DNA from: Nonomuraea spiralis
GTDB lineage: Bacteria; Actinomycetota; Actinomycetes; Streptosporangiales; Streptosporangiaceae
Length of the DNA stretch: 64,000 nucleotides
Direction: 5' to 3'
Assembly: GCF_014648435.1 (NCBI RefSeq)
Contig: NZ_BMRC01000008.1
Span: 310,001 to 374,000, forward strand
Shown: one piece after another, positions 51,884 through 60,578 of the stretch
Numbering within the stretch: position 1 is the first letter of the stretch
Layout of the letters: every line of letters begins with the position of its first letter
Translations under genes and position numbers: made by a program
Notes under the pieces: model-generated
What the model was told of the DNA's origin: nothing
The model's database searches: none
The model's input: only the letters and a program-made list of their open reading frames with translations

Positions 51884-52997
51884 GGCCATGAGCACCACGC
51901 TCAGCATCGAGGCGCCCGGCGAGGTGCGGCTGGTGGAGGAGAAGCTGCCCGGCCTGCCCGAGGGTGGGTTCATGGTGGCCACCACGCACAGCGGCGTCTC
52001 GGCGGGCACCGAGCTGACCTACGTCAAGGGGGCCAACCCCTACCTGGGCTCGACCTGGGACCCGGCGCTCGGATTGTTCCTGCCGGGCACGCCGTCGGTG
52101 GAGTACCCGGTGCGCGGCATCGGCTACATGCAGGTGGGCCTGGTGGTCGAGACCCGTACGCGGGCCGTGGCCGAGGGCTCGCTGCTCGCCATGGCGTACG
52201 GCCACCGCACGGCGTACGTGGCCGACCCGATGGCCGACCGGTTCGTCGTGCTGCCCGACGACCTCGACCCGCTGCTCGGCATCTACGTCGCCCACATGGG
52301 CCCGATCTGCGCCAACGGCCTCCTCCATGCCGCCGCCGACCTGCACGGCCCGGCCGTACGGCACCTGGGCGACGGCGTACGCGGCCGGCGCGTGGCAGTG
52401 GTGGGGGCCGGCGTGGTGGGCCTGCTGACCGCGTCCTTCGCCCTGGCCTGCGGAGCGGCCGAGGTCGTGGTGCTGGACGAGACCCCGGCCAGGCTCGCGG
52501 TGGCCGAGGCCGTCGGCGCGCAGGTCCTGGCCGCCGAGGGCGACGGTGACCCGGCGGTGACGCTGAAACGCCGCTGGCGGCACGCCCCCGCCGATCGCGG
52601 CGCCGACCTGGTCTTCCAGTGCCGCGGACAGCCCAGGGCGCTGGCCCTGGGGCTCCGGCTGCTGCGCCCCCAGGGCACGCTGATCGACCTGGCGTTCTAC
52701 ACCCGGGGCGCCGACGAGGTGCGCCTGGGCGAGGAGTTCCACCACAACGGGCTGACGCTGCGCTGCGCCCAGATCGGCCGGGTGCCGCGCGGCCTCGCGC
52801 ACGCCTGGGACAGGGAACGCCTCTCGCACGAGACGATCGGCCTGCTCAGGGAGCGCGGACGGCTGCTACGCGAGCACGTGATCACCGACGTCGTGGGGTT
52901 CGGGGAGGCTCCCGAACTTCTGGCTGATCTCGCGGCCCGACGGCGGCAGACCGTCCAGGCCGTGCTCAGCCACGACGTCGAGGATGAGGGCGGCTGA
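51876..52997 (+). CDS. Medium-chain dehydrogenase (MDR), zinc Cys absent
   Basis: 373 residues, ATG at 51876 (or 51888) overlapping the previous gene. GroES-like domain then Rossmann domain with VAVVGAGVVGLLTA. The position that holds the catalytic-zinc Cys in alcohol dehydrogenases reads SGVSAGTELT, so it is not a classical zinc enzyme; the same motif and the later RLGEEFHHN are shared with the paralogue at 54967, on the other side of the GH63-like gene. Probably oxidises or reduces a sugar or sugar-derived alcohol. The coding region runs 132 bases into the convergent hydrolase gene. Confidence 0.87.
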   Translation: MSEAMSTTLSIEAPGEVRLVEEKLPGLPEGGFMVATTHSGVSAGTELTYVKGANPYLGSTWDPALGLFLPGTPSVEYPVRGIGYMQVGLVVETRTRAVAEGSLLAMAYGHRTAYVADPMADRFVVLPDDLDPLLGIYVAHMGPICANGLLHAAADLHGPAVRHLGDGVRGRRVAVVGAGVVGLLTASFALACGAAEVVVLDETPARLAVAEAVGAQVLAAEGDGDPAVTLKRRWRHAPADRGADLVFQCRGQPRALALGLRLLRPQGTLIDLAFYTRGADEVRLGEEFHHNGLTLRCAQIGRVPRGLAHAWDRERLSHETIGLLRERGRLLREHVITDVVGFGEAPELLADLAARRRQTVQAVLSHDVEDEGG

Positions 52998-54185
52998 CCA
53001 GCTGAAGTCCCGGCAACCGTGCCCGCGCAGGGTGAACGGGTTGAAGTACTCGCGGAAGCCGGAGTGGGCCACGGCGTGGATCATGCCCTCGGCGAGCAGG
53101 TCGGCCAGGTCGGGACGGCGGTCCCTGAGCCCCTGCCAGACGAGCCAGGTCAGGTTGATCCAGCTCGGCCCGCGCCAGTAGCGCGCCGGGTCGAACTCGG
53201 CCGTGGCGGGGGCGTGGCTGGGCAGCACGCCGTCCTTGAGGGAGAAACGGTCGAGGGCCGTGCCGATCAGCGCCTCGGCGATCTCCGTCGGCAGCCCGGG
53301 AAGCATGAGCGGCACCAGGCCGGCGGCGCTGCCCGACCGGATCAGCCGGCCCGTGCGCAGGTCGCGGGGGCGGAAGTGGCCGTCCTGGAAGAGGTGCCCG
53401 ACCATGGCGGCGGTGACGGCGGCGGCCTCGCGCCGGTGGGGTTCGGGGTCCAGGCCGCACACCTGGGCGATCTCGGCGAGCGCCGTCTCGGCCATCCCGT
53501 ACGCGGCGTTGAACAGCGGGTCCTCGATCTCGAACGCGCCGGCCCGCCGGTAGCCGCTGTCACGGTAGGCGGCGGCCAGGGAGACGTACCGCTCGTAGTC
53601 GCGGTCCGTGGGGCGTTCGTCGGCGCTGACGGTGTTGAGGTCTCTGCGTACGAAGCCGGTCGCGTCCGGCTCGACCGCCCGCAGCGGGAGGTCCCAGGCC
53701 GGACTGTTGTCCATGCCCGACTCCCAAGGGTGCACGATCGAGATCAGCCCCTCGGGCGACCGCCGGGAGGAGCGCAGGAACTCCTGCTGGGCGACGAGCT
53801 TGGGATAGATCCTGGCCAGGAACGCCGGGTCGGGCTCGGCCTGGTGCACCTTCCAGGCGGCCAGCGCGTGCACGGGCGGCTGGACGATGCCGGAGGTCGC
53901 CGCGCCGGAGGGCGCACGGGCGCCCCAGAAGGCGGGGCCGGGGAAGTAGGCGCCATCGGGCACGACCGGGTTGAACACGATGTGCGGCACCCGGCCGTCC
54001 GGCCACTGGGCGCCGAACAGGGACAGCAGCTCCGACCTGGCCCTCCGCGGCGACCAGCGGGCGTTGCCGATCGCGACGAAGGCGGAGTCCCAGCTCCACT
54101 GATGGGGGTACAGGCGACGGGAGGGAACCGTGTGGCTGCCGTCCCAGTTGGCGACCAGCACGCGCACGGCGTCGCGAAGGATCAC
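52866..54185 (-). CDS. GH63-like glycoside hydrolase (glucosylglycerate/mannosylglycerate hydrolase type)
   Basis: 439 residues from GTG at 54185, overlapping the isomerase stop as GTGA. An (alpha/alpha)6 barrel like the MGH1 group: LYPHQWSWDSAF near 25-36, WPDGRVPHIVF near 61-71, HPWESGMDNSPAWD with Asp159 as candidate acid, and EYFNPFT with Glu379 as candidate base. Known members of about this length hydrolyse mannosylglycerate or glucosylglycerate. The presence of a GpgS-like gene 3 kb away makes glucosylglycerate an attractive substrate; trehalose-like or other small glucosides are alternatives. The last 35 residues after DFSWSAAL form an extension that overlaps the convergent dehydrogenase gene. 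Confidence 0.82.
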   Translation of the reverse strand: MILRDAVRVLVANWDGSHTVPSRRLYPHQWSWDSAFVAIGNARWSPRRARSELLSLFGAQWPDGRVPHIVFNPVVPDGAYFPGPAFWGARAPSGAATSGIVQPPVHALAAWKVHQAEPDPAFLARIYPKLVAQQEFLRSSRRSPEGLISIVHPWESGMDNSPAWDLPLRAVEPDATGFVRRDLNTVSADERPTDRDYERYVSLAAAYRDSGYRRAGAFEIEDPLFNAAYGMAETALAEIAQVCGLDPEPHRREAAAVTAAMVGHLFQDGHFRPRDLRTGRLIRSGSAAGLVPLMLPGLPTEIAEALIGTALDRFSLKDGVLPSHAPATAEFDPARYWRGPSWINLTWLVWQGLRDRRPDLADLLAEGMIHAVAHSGFREYFNPFTLRGHGCRDFSWSAALILDVVAEHGLDGLPPSGREISQKFGSLPEPHDVGDHVLA

Positions 54186-54967
54186 AGGAATTTCCTGATG
54201 AAGGCCGCCGTCTGCGGGAGCACGATCTCGGGCTCGCCGCGCAGCCGGCATTCGAGGGCGAGGTAGCCGTCGAAGCCGACGGCGTCGAGCGTGGCGAGCT
54301 GCGCGCCCCAGTCGAGGTGGCCGGTGCCGGGCTGGTTCCTGTTGGACTCGCTGATCTGCATGTGGGCGAGGTACGGGGCCGCCTCCACCAGCGCGCGGCA
54401 GGGGTCGTCCTCCTCGATGTTCATGTGGTAGGTGTCGCCGACGATCCTGATCGAGTCCATCGCGCAGTACGAGACCGCCTCGGCGAGCGTGTTGACCATG
54501 TGGTTCTCGTACCGGTTGAGGGGTTCGAGCATGATCAGCACGCCGTTGCGCTGGGCGTGCTCGCCGAGGATGCCCAGCGCCTCGGCCAGCACCTCGCGGT
54601 CCTGCTCGGCCGTACGCGGCGGCTCGAACGGCGGCAGCCTGAGCGAGAACTGGCCCCAGGAGGCGGGCGTCATGACGCCGATGCCGCCCAGCTCGGCGAT
54701 CACCGTGAGCTGCGACCTGAGCTGCTGGATGGCGTCCTTGCGCTTGGCCGGGTCGAAGTCGCCGATGAAGTGCGGCATCTCCACGCACACCGTGGGCATG
54801 ACGACGCCGTCGGCCAGCGCCCGCTTGAGCTCGGTCAGGCGGCCGGCGAAGTGGAAGTCGCCCTTGCCCCTCAGCTCGATGGCGTCGAATCCGGCCTCCA
54901 CCGCGAACGCGAACTTCTCCTGGAGGCTCCGGCCGGGCAGAAGCTGCTCCTGGGCGGCGAGCTTCAT
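54182..54967 (-). CDS. Sugar phosphate isomerase/epimerase family protein (AP-endonuclease 2 fold)
   Basis: 261 residues, TIM barrel of the xylose-isomerase-like/AP endonuclease family. GFDAIELRGKGDFH, the Glu of MLEPLNRYENHMVNT, GDTYHMNIEE and HMQISESNR supply the usual Glu/Asp/His metal site. Such proteins are epimerases of free sugars or act on 3-keto-glycosides beside Gfo/Idh dehydrogenases. The second of two adjacent ATGs (54967) is preferred since GAGGAG lies five bases before it. Coupled to the dehydrogenase upstream (TGATG) and to the GH63-like hydrolase downstream (GTGA). Confidence 0.88.
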   Translation of the reverse strand: MKLAAQEQLLPGRSLQEKFAFAVEAGFDAIELRGKGDFHFAGRLTELKRALADGVVMPTVCVEMPHFIGDFDPAKRKDAIQQLRSQLTVIAELGGIGVMTPASWGQFSLRLPPFEPPRTAEQDREVLAEALGILGEHAQRNGVLIMLEPLNRYENHMVNTLAEAVSYCAMDSIRIVGDTYHMNIEEDDPCRALVEAAPYLAHMQISESNRNQPGTGHLDWGAQLATLDAVGFDGYLALECRLRGEPEIVLPQTAAFIRKFL

Positions 54968-55998
54968 CATGACTCCTCGAATGTGAAGACGAGCTGGAGC
55001 ACCTCGGACTGGTGCTTGTCGATCAGGTCGAAGGCCTCGGCGGCCCGCTCGACCGGCACGACGTGGGTGACGAGGTCGCCGACCTCGACCTCGCCCCGGT
55101 GCACGAGCTCCATGAACGTGCGCTGGAGGCGTTCGACGTCCCAGCGGTGGGCCAGCCAGGAGGCGACGCCGCCGATCTGGGAGGAGACGAGCTGCACCTG
55201 GTTGTGGTGGAACTCCTCGCCCAGCCGCAGCCCGATGCCGTCACCCTGGTAGAAGCCGGCCGCCACGACCCGGCCGCCCTTGCGCACGGTCCTGATCGCC
55301 TCCTGAAGGCCGAGGTGGTTGCCGCTGAGCTCGATCGCGGTGTCGGCGCCCTCGACGCGCTTGCGCATGAACTCGGCGACCGAGCCCGACCGCACGTCGA
55401 ACGTCTCGGCGGCGCCGAACTTCCTGGCGAGTTCGAGCCGGTCGGGGATGGCGTCGGCGGCGACCACCCGGGCGCCGCTGAGCACCGCCATGCGGGTGGC
55501 GAGCAGGCCGATGACGCCCTGGCCGAAGACCGCGAGCTGGTCGCCCAGGTGCACGTCGGCGGCGTGTACGGCGTTGAGCGCGATGGCCCCGACCCGGGCG
55601 AAGACGCCCGCCACGGGGTCGGCGCCCGGCGGCAGGATGTGGCCGGCCAGCTTCTCGGCCGGTACGACCGCCTCGGCGCGGTGGCCCCAGATGCCCCACA
55701 CGAGGCTGCCGACGGGCGGCTCGGCGACGTCGGGCGCCGCCTCCACCACCTCGCCGACCTCTTGGTAGCCCCAGCCGGACAGGGGGTAGGCGTGCGTCTG
55801 GCCTTCGAGGAAGAGCCGTCGCTCGGTGTCCCACTTACGGGTGAGGTATGGATTGGTGCCGCGGTAGGCGGTCAGCTCGGTGCCCGCGGAGACCCCGGAA
55901 AAGAGGGTCCGGACCCGGACGGAGCCCGGGACGAGTTCGGCGGGCGATTCCAGGCTGACGCTGACACGGCCTGGCTCTTGGAAGGTGATGACGCGCAT
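54967..55998 (-). CDS. Medium-chain dehydrogenase (MDR), paralogue of the gene at 51876
   Basis: 343 residues from the ATG at 55998. It has SGVSAGTELTAYRG in place of the catalytic-zinc Cys motif, a Rossmann motif VFGQGVIGLLAT and LRLGEEFHHNQVQLVSSQIGG. It is first in the minus-strand operon dehydrogenase-isomerase-GH63 hydrolase, all coupled by stop-start overlaps, and so probably works on the same sugar as the isomerase. AT-rich DNA with a TTTGATCAAA palindrome lies just upstream. Confidence 0.88.
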   Translation of the reverse strand: MRVITFQEPGRVSVSLESPAELVPGSVRVRTLFSGVSAGTELTAYRGTNPYLTRKWDTERRLFLEGQTHAYPLSGWGYQEVGEVVEAAPDVAEPPVGSLVWGIWGHRAEAVVPAEKLAGHILPPGADPVAGVFARVGAIALNAVHAADVHLGDQLAVFGQGVIGLLATRMAVLSGARVVAADAIPDRLELARKFGAAETFDVRSGSVAEFMRKRVEGADTAIELSGNHLGLQEAIRTVRKGGRVVAAGFYQGDGIGLRLGEEFHHNQVQLVSSQIGGVASWLAHRWDVERLQRTFMELVHRGEVEVGDLVTHVVPVERAAEAFDLIDKHQSEVLQLVFTFEES

Positions 55999-56316
55999 TC
56001 CCCACACTTACGCTTTTTGATCAAACAAAAGTCAAAGATTTAGTGCTTGTTTGCACACTATAGTTGCGCTTGAAACACTCGTAAGTCTACGACTTCTGCC
56101 GGTTGCCGCTGATGGAATCCAGGTTTCTGCCTGCCCGGTGACCGTTATCACAGCAGAACGGATGTTTCGCTGAGGACGCCCGTGATCGCGTTTGGCGAAG
56201 ATTTAGCGTAATGCCGACCAAGGTTTTACGGAGAGCGCGCCCCGGCCCCGCCTGCGGCAGGTGCTTGTCACTTTTCTGGGGGTAAGTGCGGCATATCCCC
56301 AACCGAGGAGCGTGCC
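55999..56316. other. Divergent control region between the catabolic operon and the sugar importer
   Basis: 318 bases with no gene. The first 75 bases are the most AT-rich stretch of the window and contain the perfect palindrome TTTGATCAAA (56016-56025), a minus-strand TTGACT (56035-56030) and repeated TTTG blocks. The rest has no convincing promoter, though TTGTCA at 56265 may be a -35 for the importer. Most likely target of the ROK regulator encoded at 59430. Confidence 0.6.
56016..56025. promoter_or_regulatory. TTTGATCAAA palindrome
   Basis: Perfect 10-bp palindrome within AT-rich DNA 18 bases before the dehydrogenase ATG at 55998, inside a wider CTTTT...AAAAG symmetry. Candidate operator for the ROK repressor. 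Confidence 0.45.
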
Positions 56317-57684
56317 ATGCCGAAGCAGGTTACCGCCGTCCTCTCCGTCGCGCTGCTGGCCGCGGCCGCCCTCACGGCGTGCGGCGAGGGCGGGCAGCGG
56401 TCCGGCGCGAACCAGATCACCGTCTGGACCGAGGAGAACCTCGGTGACCGGATGGCCGTGCAGAACCAGATCATCGCCGAGTTCACCAGGAAGACCGGGA
56501 TCAAGGTGAAGCTGGTCGGCGTCGGGGAGGACCAGTTCAGCCAGACCGTGACGGCCGCCGCCGCCGCGGACGACCTCCCCGACGTGATCGGGGCGCTGCC
56601 GCTCGCCTCCGTACGCGAGCTGGAGGCCGACGACCTGCTGGACACCGAGACGCCGGGCAGGATCGTGGACCGGCTCGGCAGGGACTCCTTCTCGCCGCGC
56701 GCGCTCGAACTGGACAGCTCGGGCGGCAGGCTGCTGGCCGTGCCCAGCGACGGGTGGGCGCAGCTCCTGCTCTACCGCAAGGACCTGTTCGCCAGGGCCG
56801 GGCTGGCGCCGCCGGACACGTACGAGGCGCTGGAGGCGGCGGCGGCGAAGCTGAACGCGGGTGGGGTGGCGGGCATCACGCTGGCCGTCGCGCCCAAGGA
56901 CACCTTCACCGCGCAGAGCTTCGAGCACGTGGCGCTGGCGAACGGCTGCCAGCTAGTCGACAATTCCGGAAATGTCGTACTGGACAGCCCACAGTGCGTG
57001 AGAGCCTTCGACTTCTACGCGAAGCTGGCGAAGAACTACTCGGTCAAGGGCAAGCAGGACGTCGACTCCACCCGGGCCACGTACTTCTCCGGGAAGGCGG
57101 CCATGATGATCTGGTCGTCGTTCATCCTCGACGAGCTGGCGGGGCTGCGTAAGGACGCGCTGCCGAGCTGCGCCGAGTGCCGGAGCGACCCCGAGTGGCT
57201 GGCCAGGAACACCGGCGTGGTCACGGCGCTGAAGGGCCCCGACGCGGGCGCGCCCGCCCAGTACGGCGAGATCGTCTCGTGGGCGGTCCTGCGCGACGCC
57301 GCCACCGAGCCGGCCGCCCGGTTCGTCACGTACATGATGAACGAGGGGTACGAGCGCTGGATCGGGATGGCGCCGGAGGGCAAGTTCCCCACCCGCAGGG
57401 GCTTCGCCGACAAGTGGGACAAGCTGCCCGCGGGCGTGGACTCCAGGAAGCCGCTGTCCGCCGTCTACCCGGCCGGCGTGCTCGACGCGCTGCGCGAGAG
57501 CCCGGACACCTTCGCCCGCTGGGGCATCCCCCAGGGCCAGGGCAAGCTGGTCGGCGCCACGATGGGCGAGTTGCCCGTGCCCAAGGCGCTGAGCCAGGTG
57601 GTCGACGGCTCGCTCACCCCGCAGGCCGCCGCCGCCCAGGCCAAGAAGGACGTCGAGACCATCAAGCGCGGGATCCGGCAGTGA
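56317..57684 (+). CDS. Sugar ABC transporter substrate-binding lipoprotein
   Basis: 455 residues, ATG with GAGGAG about 7 bases upstream. The signal peptide ends in the lipobox LTAC, Cys22 being the lipidated residue. The rest is a family 1 solute-binding protein (ITVWTEENLGDR, LYRKDLFARAGLAPPDTYEALEAAA, FSGKAAMMIWSSFIL). First gene of an importer operon with two permeases and a ROK regulator. The divergent operon makes dehydrogenase, isomerase and GH63-like hydrolase, so the imported solute is probably the small glucoside they degrade (inference). Confidence 0.93.
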   Translation: MPKQVTAVLSVALLAAAALTACGEGGQRSGANQITVWTEENLGDRMAVQNQIIAEFTRKTGIKVKLVGVGEDQFSQTVTAAAAADDLPDVIGALPLASVRELEADDLLDTETPGRIVDRLGRDSFSPRALELDSSGGRLLAVPSDGWAQLLLYRKDLFARAGLAPPDTYEALEAAAAKLNAGGVAGITLAVAPKDTFTAQSFEHVALANGCQLVDNSGNVVLDSPQCVRAFDFYAKLAKNYSVKGKQDVDSTRATYFSGKAAMMIWSSFILDELAGLRKDALPSCAECRSDPEWLARNTGVVTALKGPDAGAPAQYGEIVSWAVLRDAATEPAARFVTYMMNEGYERWIGMAPEGKFPTRRGFADKWDKLPAGVDSRKPLSAVYPAGVLDALRESPDTFARWGIPQGQGKLVGATMGELPVPKALSQVVDGSLTPQAAAAQAKKDVETIKRGIRQ

Positions 57685-58595
57685 GCGCGCCGCGCACCTT
57701 GCGGCAGCGGGAAGGGCGGGCCGGGCTGACGCTGATCTCCCCCACGCTGGTCATCACGCTGGTCGTGGTGGTGTTGCCGCTGCTCTGGGCGATCATGCTG
57801 GCCTTCCAGGACGTACGGCTGATCAACATCCGCCGGGCCGGCGTCTTCGGGCACTACACGCTGGACAACTTCACGTACGTGATCTCCGAGCCGGGCTTCT
57901 GGACGTCGCTGGTCAACACCCTGGTCTACACGGTGGCCGGCACGGCGCTGTCGATCGCGACCGGCCTCGTGACCGCGCTCGCGCTGCGCCGCAGGTTCGC
58001 CGGGCGCACCCTGGTCAGGGCCTCGATCCTGATCCCGTACGTGGCGCCGGTCGTGGCCGTGGCCTTCCTGTGGGAGACCGCGCTGAACCCCCAGTACGGC
58101 ATCGTGAACACCTGGCTGAAGGAGCCGATCGCGTTCCTCACCCAGGCCCAGGGCGACTTCCTGGGCCTGAAGGTGCCGGTCGCGCTGCTCACGGTCATCG
58201 CGTTCGAGGCGTGGCGGTACTTCCCGTTCGCGTTCCTGTTCATCATGGCCAGGTTGCAGGCGCTGCCCGGCGACCTGGAGGAGGCCGCGGTCGTGGACGG
58301 CGCCACCCCCACCCAGCGCTTCCGGTACGTGATCCTGCCGCAGCTCTGGCGCATCATCGCGCTGCTGGCGGTGTTGCGGTTCGTGTTCACCTTCACCAAG
58401 TTCGACGACGTCTACCTGCTGACCGGCGGCGGCGCCGGGACCGAGGTGGTCAGCGTGCGCGTCTACACCTTCCTGACCGCGCGCGACGACATCGGCGCCT
58501 CGGCCGCGCAGGCGATCGTCCTGGCCGTCGTCCTCGTCGTCCTCCTGGCCGTCTACCTGCGCTTCTTCCCGGGAGGCGATCGTGAGCAGGGATAG
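57681..58595 (+). CDS. Sugar ABC permease (MalF-like)
   Basis: 304 residues from GTG in a GTGA overlap with the binding protein. Six membrane segments, the first at about 18-40 (LTLISPTLVITLVVVVLPLL). The EAA loop EEAAVVDGATPTQRFRYVILP contacts the shared ATPase. Normal length, unlike the AglF-like permease at 21 kb that has an extra domain. Coupled to the next permease by a 14-base overlap. Confidence 0.95.
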   Translation: MSAPRTLRQREGRAGLTLISPTLVITLVVVVLPLLWAIMLAFQDVRLINIRRAGVFGHYTLDNFTYVISEPGFWTSLVNTLVYTVAGTALSIATGLVTALALRRRFAGRTLVRASILIPYVAPVVAVAFLWETALNPQYGIVNTWLKEPIAFLTQAQGDFLGLKVPVALLTVIAFEAWRYFPFAFLFIMARLQALPGDLEEAAVVDGATPTQRFRYVILPQLWRIIALLAVLRFVFTFTKFDDVYLLTGGGAGTEVVSVRVYTFLTARDDIGASAAQAIVLAVVLVVLLAVYLRFFPGGDREQG

Positions 58596-59427
58596 GTTCG
58601 AACGCGGGCTGTTCGCGGTGCTCAGGCCGGTGGTGATCGCTTTCCTGATCGCGGTCACCGCGCTGCCGTTCCTGTACATGGTGACGCTGTCCGTACGGGA
58701 CATCCAGGAGCTCATCCTGGAGCCGGGCTCGGTGTGGCCGCGGCACCCCACCCTGGACACGTACGCGAACGTGCTGACCACGCAGGGGTTCCTCACCTTC
58801 ATCAGGAACAGCGCGGTCGTCGCGGTCTCCACGGTGGCCGCCACCCTGCTGATCTCGATCCCGGGCGCCTACGCCGTCGCGCGGCTGCGCTTCTTCGGCC
58901 GGCGGCAGGTGCACTTCCTGTTCCTCGCCGTGTACCTGTTTCCGGCGATCGTCCTGGCCATCCCCTTGTTCGTGTTGTTCACCATGCTGGGGCTCAGGGG
59001 ATCTCTGGCTGGGTTGATCCTGGTCTATATCGCGCAGACCGTGCCTGTCACGGTATACATGCTGCGCAACTACTTCGAGACCGTGCCGCAGAGCGTGGAG
59101 GAGGCGGCCGCGATCGACGGCTGCTCACGGCTGTCGACCATCTGGCGGGTGGTGTTGCCACTGTCCAGGCCCGCGCTCATGGCAACCGGCCTCTACGCGT
59201 TCATGATCGCGTGGAACGAGTTCCTGTTCGCCCTGCTGTTCCTGGTCGAGCGGCGGGAGAACTGGACGGTCTCCCTGGGGCTCTCTCAGCTGGCGGGGAG
59301 CATAGAGATCCCCACGACGGTGCTGATGGCGGGTTCGGTGGTGCTGACGCTGCCCGTCGTGATCGTGTTCTTCGCCAGTGAACGGCTGCTGACGGAGGGG
59401 CTCACGGCGGGCGCGGAGAAGGGATAG
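58582..59427 (+). CDS. Sugar ABC permease (MalG-like)
   Basis: 281 residues from GTG with GGGAGG six bases upstream, inside the preceding gene. Six membrane segments and the EAA motif EEAAAIDGCSRLSTIWRVVLP. Forms the channel with the MalF-like protein. No ATPase gene follows, so a multitask MsiK-type ATPase elsewhere must energise it. The ROK gene starts 2 bases after its stop. Confidence 0.95.
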   Translation: MSRDRFERGLFAVLRPVVIAFLIAVTALPFLYMVTLSVRDIQELILEPGSVWPRHPTLDTYANVLTTQGFLTFIRNSAVVAVSTVAATLLISIPGAYAVARLRFFGRRQVHFLFLAVYLFPAIVLAIPLFVLFTMLGLRGSLAGLILVYIAQTVPVTVYMLRNYFETVPQSVEEAAAIDGCSRLSTIWRVVLPLSRPALMATGLYAFMIAWNEFLFALLFLVERRENWTVSLGLSQLAGSIEIPTTVLMAGSVVLTLPVVIVFFASERLLTEGLTAGAEKG

Positions 59428-59429
59428 AC

Positions 59430-60578
59430 ATGCTGACGGCAGGGCAGGTCCTCCAGCTCATCCGCGATGGCTCCTGCCGTACCCGCAAGGACCTGATCGA
59501 GTTCACCGGCCTGTCCCGGTCGACCGTCACCGACCGGGTCGACCGGCTGATCGCCGCCGGCTACCTGCACGAGTCCGGCGTCGGCGCCTCGGGTGGCGGC
59601 CGGCCGCCCTCGGTGCTCGACGTGGACGCCACCAGACGCCTGATGCTCGTGGCCGACCTGGGCGCCACCCACGCCAGGGTGGCCCTGACCGACCTCGCCG
59701 CCCGGCCGATCACCGAGGAACGCGCCGAGATGCGCATCGACCGCGGGCCCGAGGCCGTGCTGACGTGGGTGCGCGAGGCGTTCCTGCGCCCGCTGGACAA
59801 GGCCGGGCGGCCGGCGGACGAGGTGTGCGGCATCGGGCTCGACCTGCCCGGCTCGGTCGACCACACGAACGGGCGGGTGATCAGGTCGTTCCTGATGCCG
59901 GGGTGGGACGACCATCCGATCAGGGAGGCGTTCGCGCCCGCGTACGACGTGCCCATCCTGGTGGAGAACGATGCGAACGCGATGGCGCTCGGCGAGTGGT
60001 GGTCGTCCTGGCGGGGGACGGACTCGCTGATCCTGGTCAAGGTGTCCACCGGCATCGGCACCGGCATCGTCCTCGACGGGCAGATCTACCGGGGTGTCGA
60101 GGAGGCCGCCGGGAACATCGGGCACGTCCGCATCCGGGAGTCCGACGACCGGGTGTGCACCTGCGGCTCGCGCGGCTGCGTGGCCTCCCTGGCCAGCGGG
60201 CACGCGGTCGCGGCCGACCTCGGGCAGGAGTCCAGCCGCGACGTCGTACGCCTGGTGCAGGCCGGCGATCCAGCGGCCGTCGCGCGCACCCAGGAGGCGG
60301 GCCGGACGCTGGGCGTGGTGCTGGCCACCGCGGTCAGCCTGCTCAACCCCGGCGTGCTGGTGCTGGCCGGGGACATGGCGCGGACGCGGGAGCACTACCT
60401 GACCGGGATCAGGGAGATCGTCTACCGGCGCAGCCTGCCGTACACGACCCGCAACCTGGAGATCGTCACCGGCGGGCTCGGCGACCGGGCCGGGATCGTG
60501 GGCATGGCGGTGATCGTCATGGAGCACGTGCTCTCCCCCGACGCCGTGGACGGCGCGCTGGCGGACGCCACCGGATGA
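59430..60578 (+). CDS. ROK-family transcriptional regulator
   Basis: 382 residues. N-terminal winged helix (LTAGQVLQLIRDG, LSRSTVTDRVDRLIAAGYL) and a sugar-kinase-like ROK domain. ENDANAMALGEW supplies the kinase-fold Asp, and GHVRIRE followed by CTCGSRGC is the ROK zinc motif. Such NagC/Mlc/XylR-type proteins repress sugar genes and release DNA on binding the sugar; the kinase residues look intact, so it might also phosphorylate. Last gene of the importer operon; the likely regulator of it and of the divergent catabolic operon. Its stop directly abuts the convergent gene at 60579. Confidence 0.93.
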   Translation: MLTAGQVLQLIRDGSCRTRKDLIEFTGLSRSTVTDRVDRLIAAGYLHESGVGASGGGRPPSVLDVDATRRLMLVADLGATHARVALTDLAARPITEERAEMRIDRGPEAVLTWVREAFLRPLDKAGRPADEVCGIGLDLPGSVDHTNGRVIRSFLMPGWDDHPIREAFAPAYDVPILVENDANAMALGEWWSSWRGTDSLILVKVSTGIGTGIVLDGQIYRGVEEAAGNIGHVRIRESDDRVCTCGSRGCVASLASGHAVAADLGQESSRDVVRLVQAGDPAAVARTQEAGRTLGVVLATAVSLLNPGVLVLAGDMARTREHYLTGIREIVYRRSLPYTTRNLEIVTGGLGDRAGIVGMAVIVMEHVLSPDAVDGALADATG

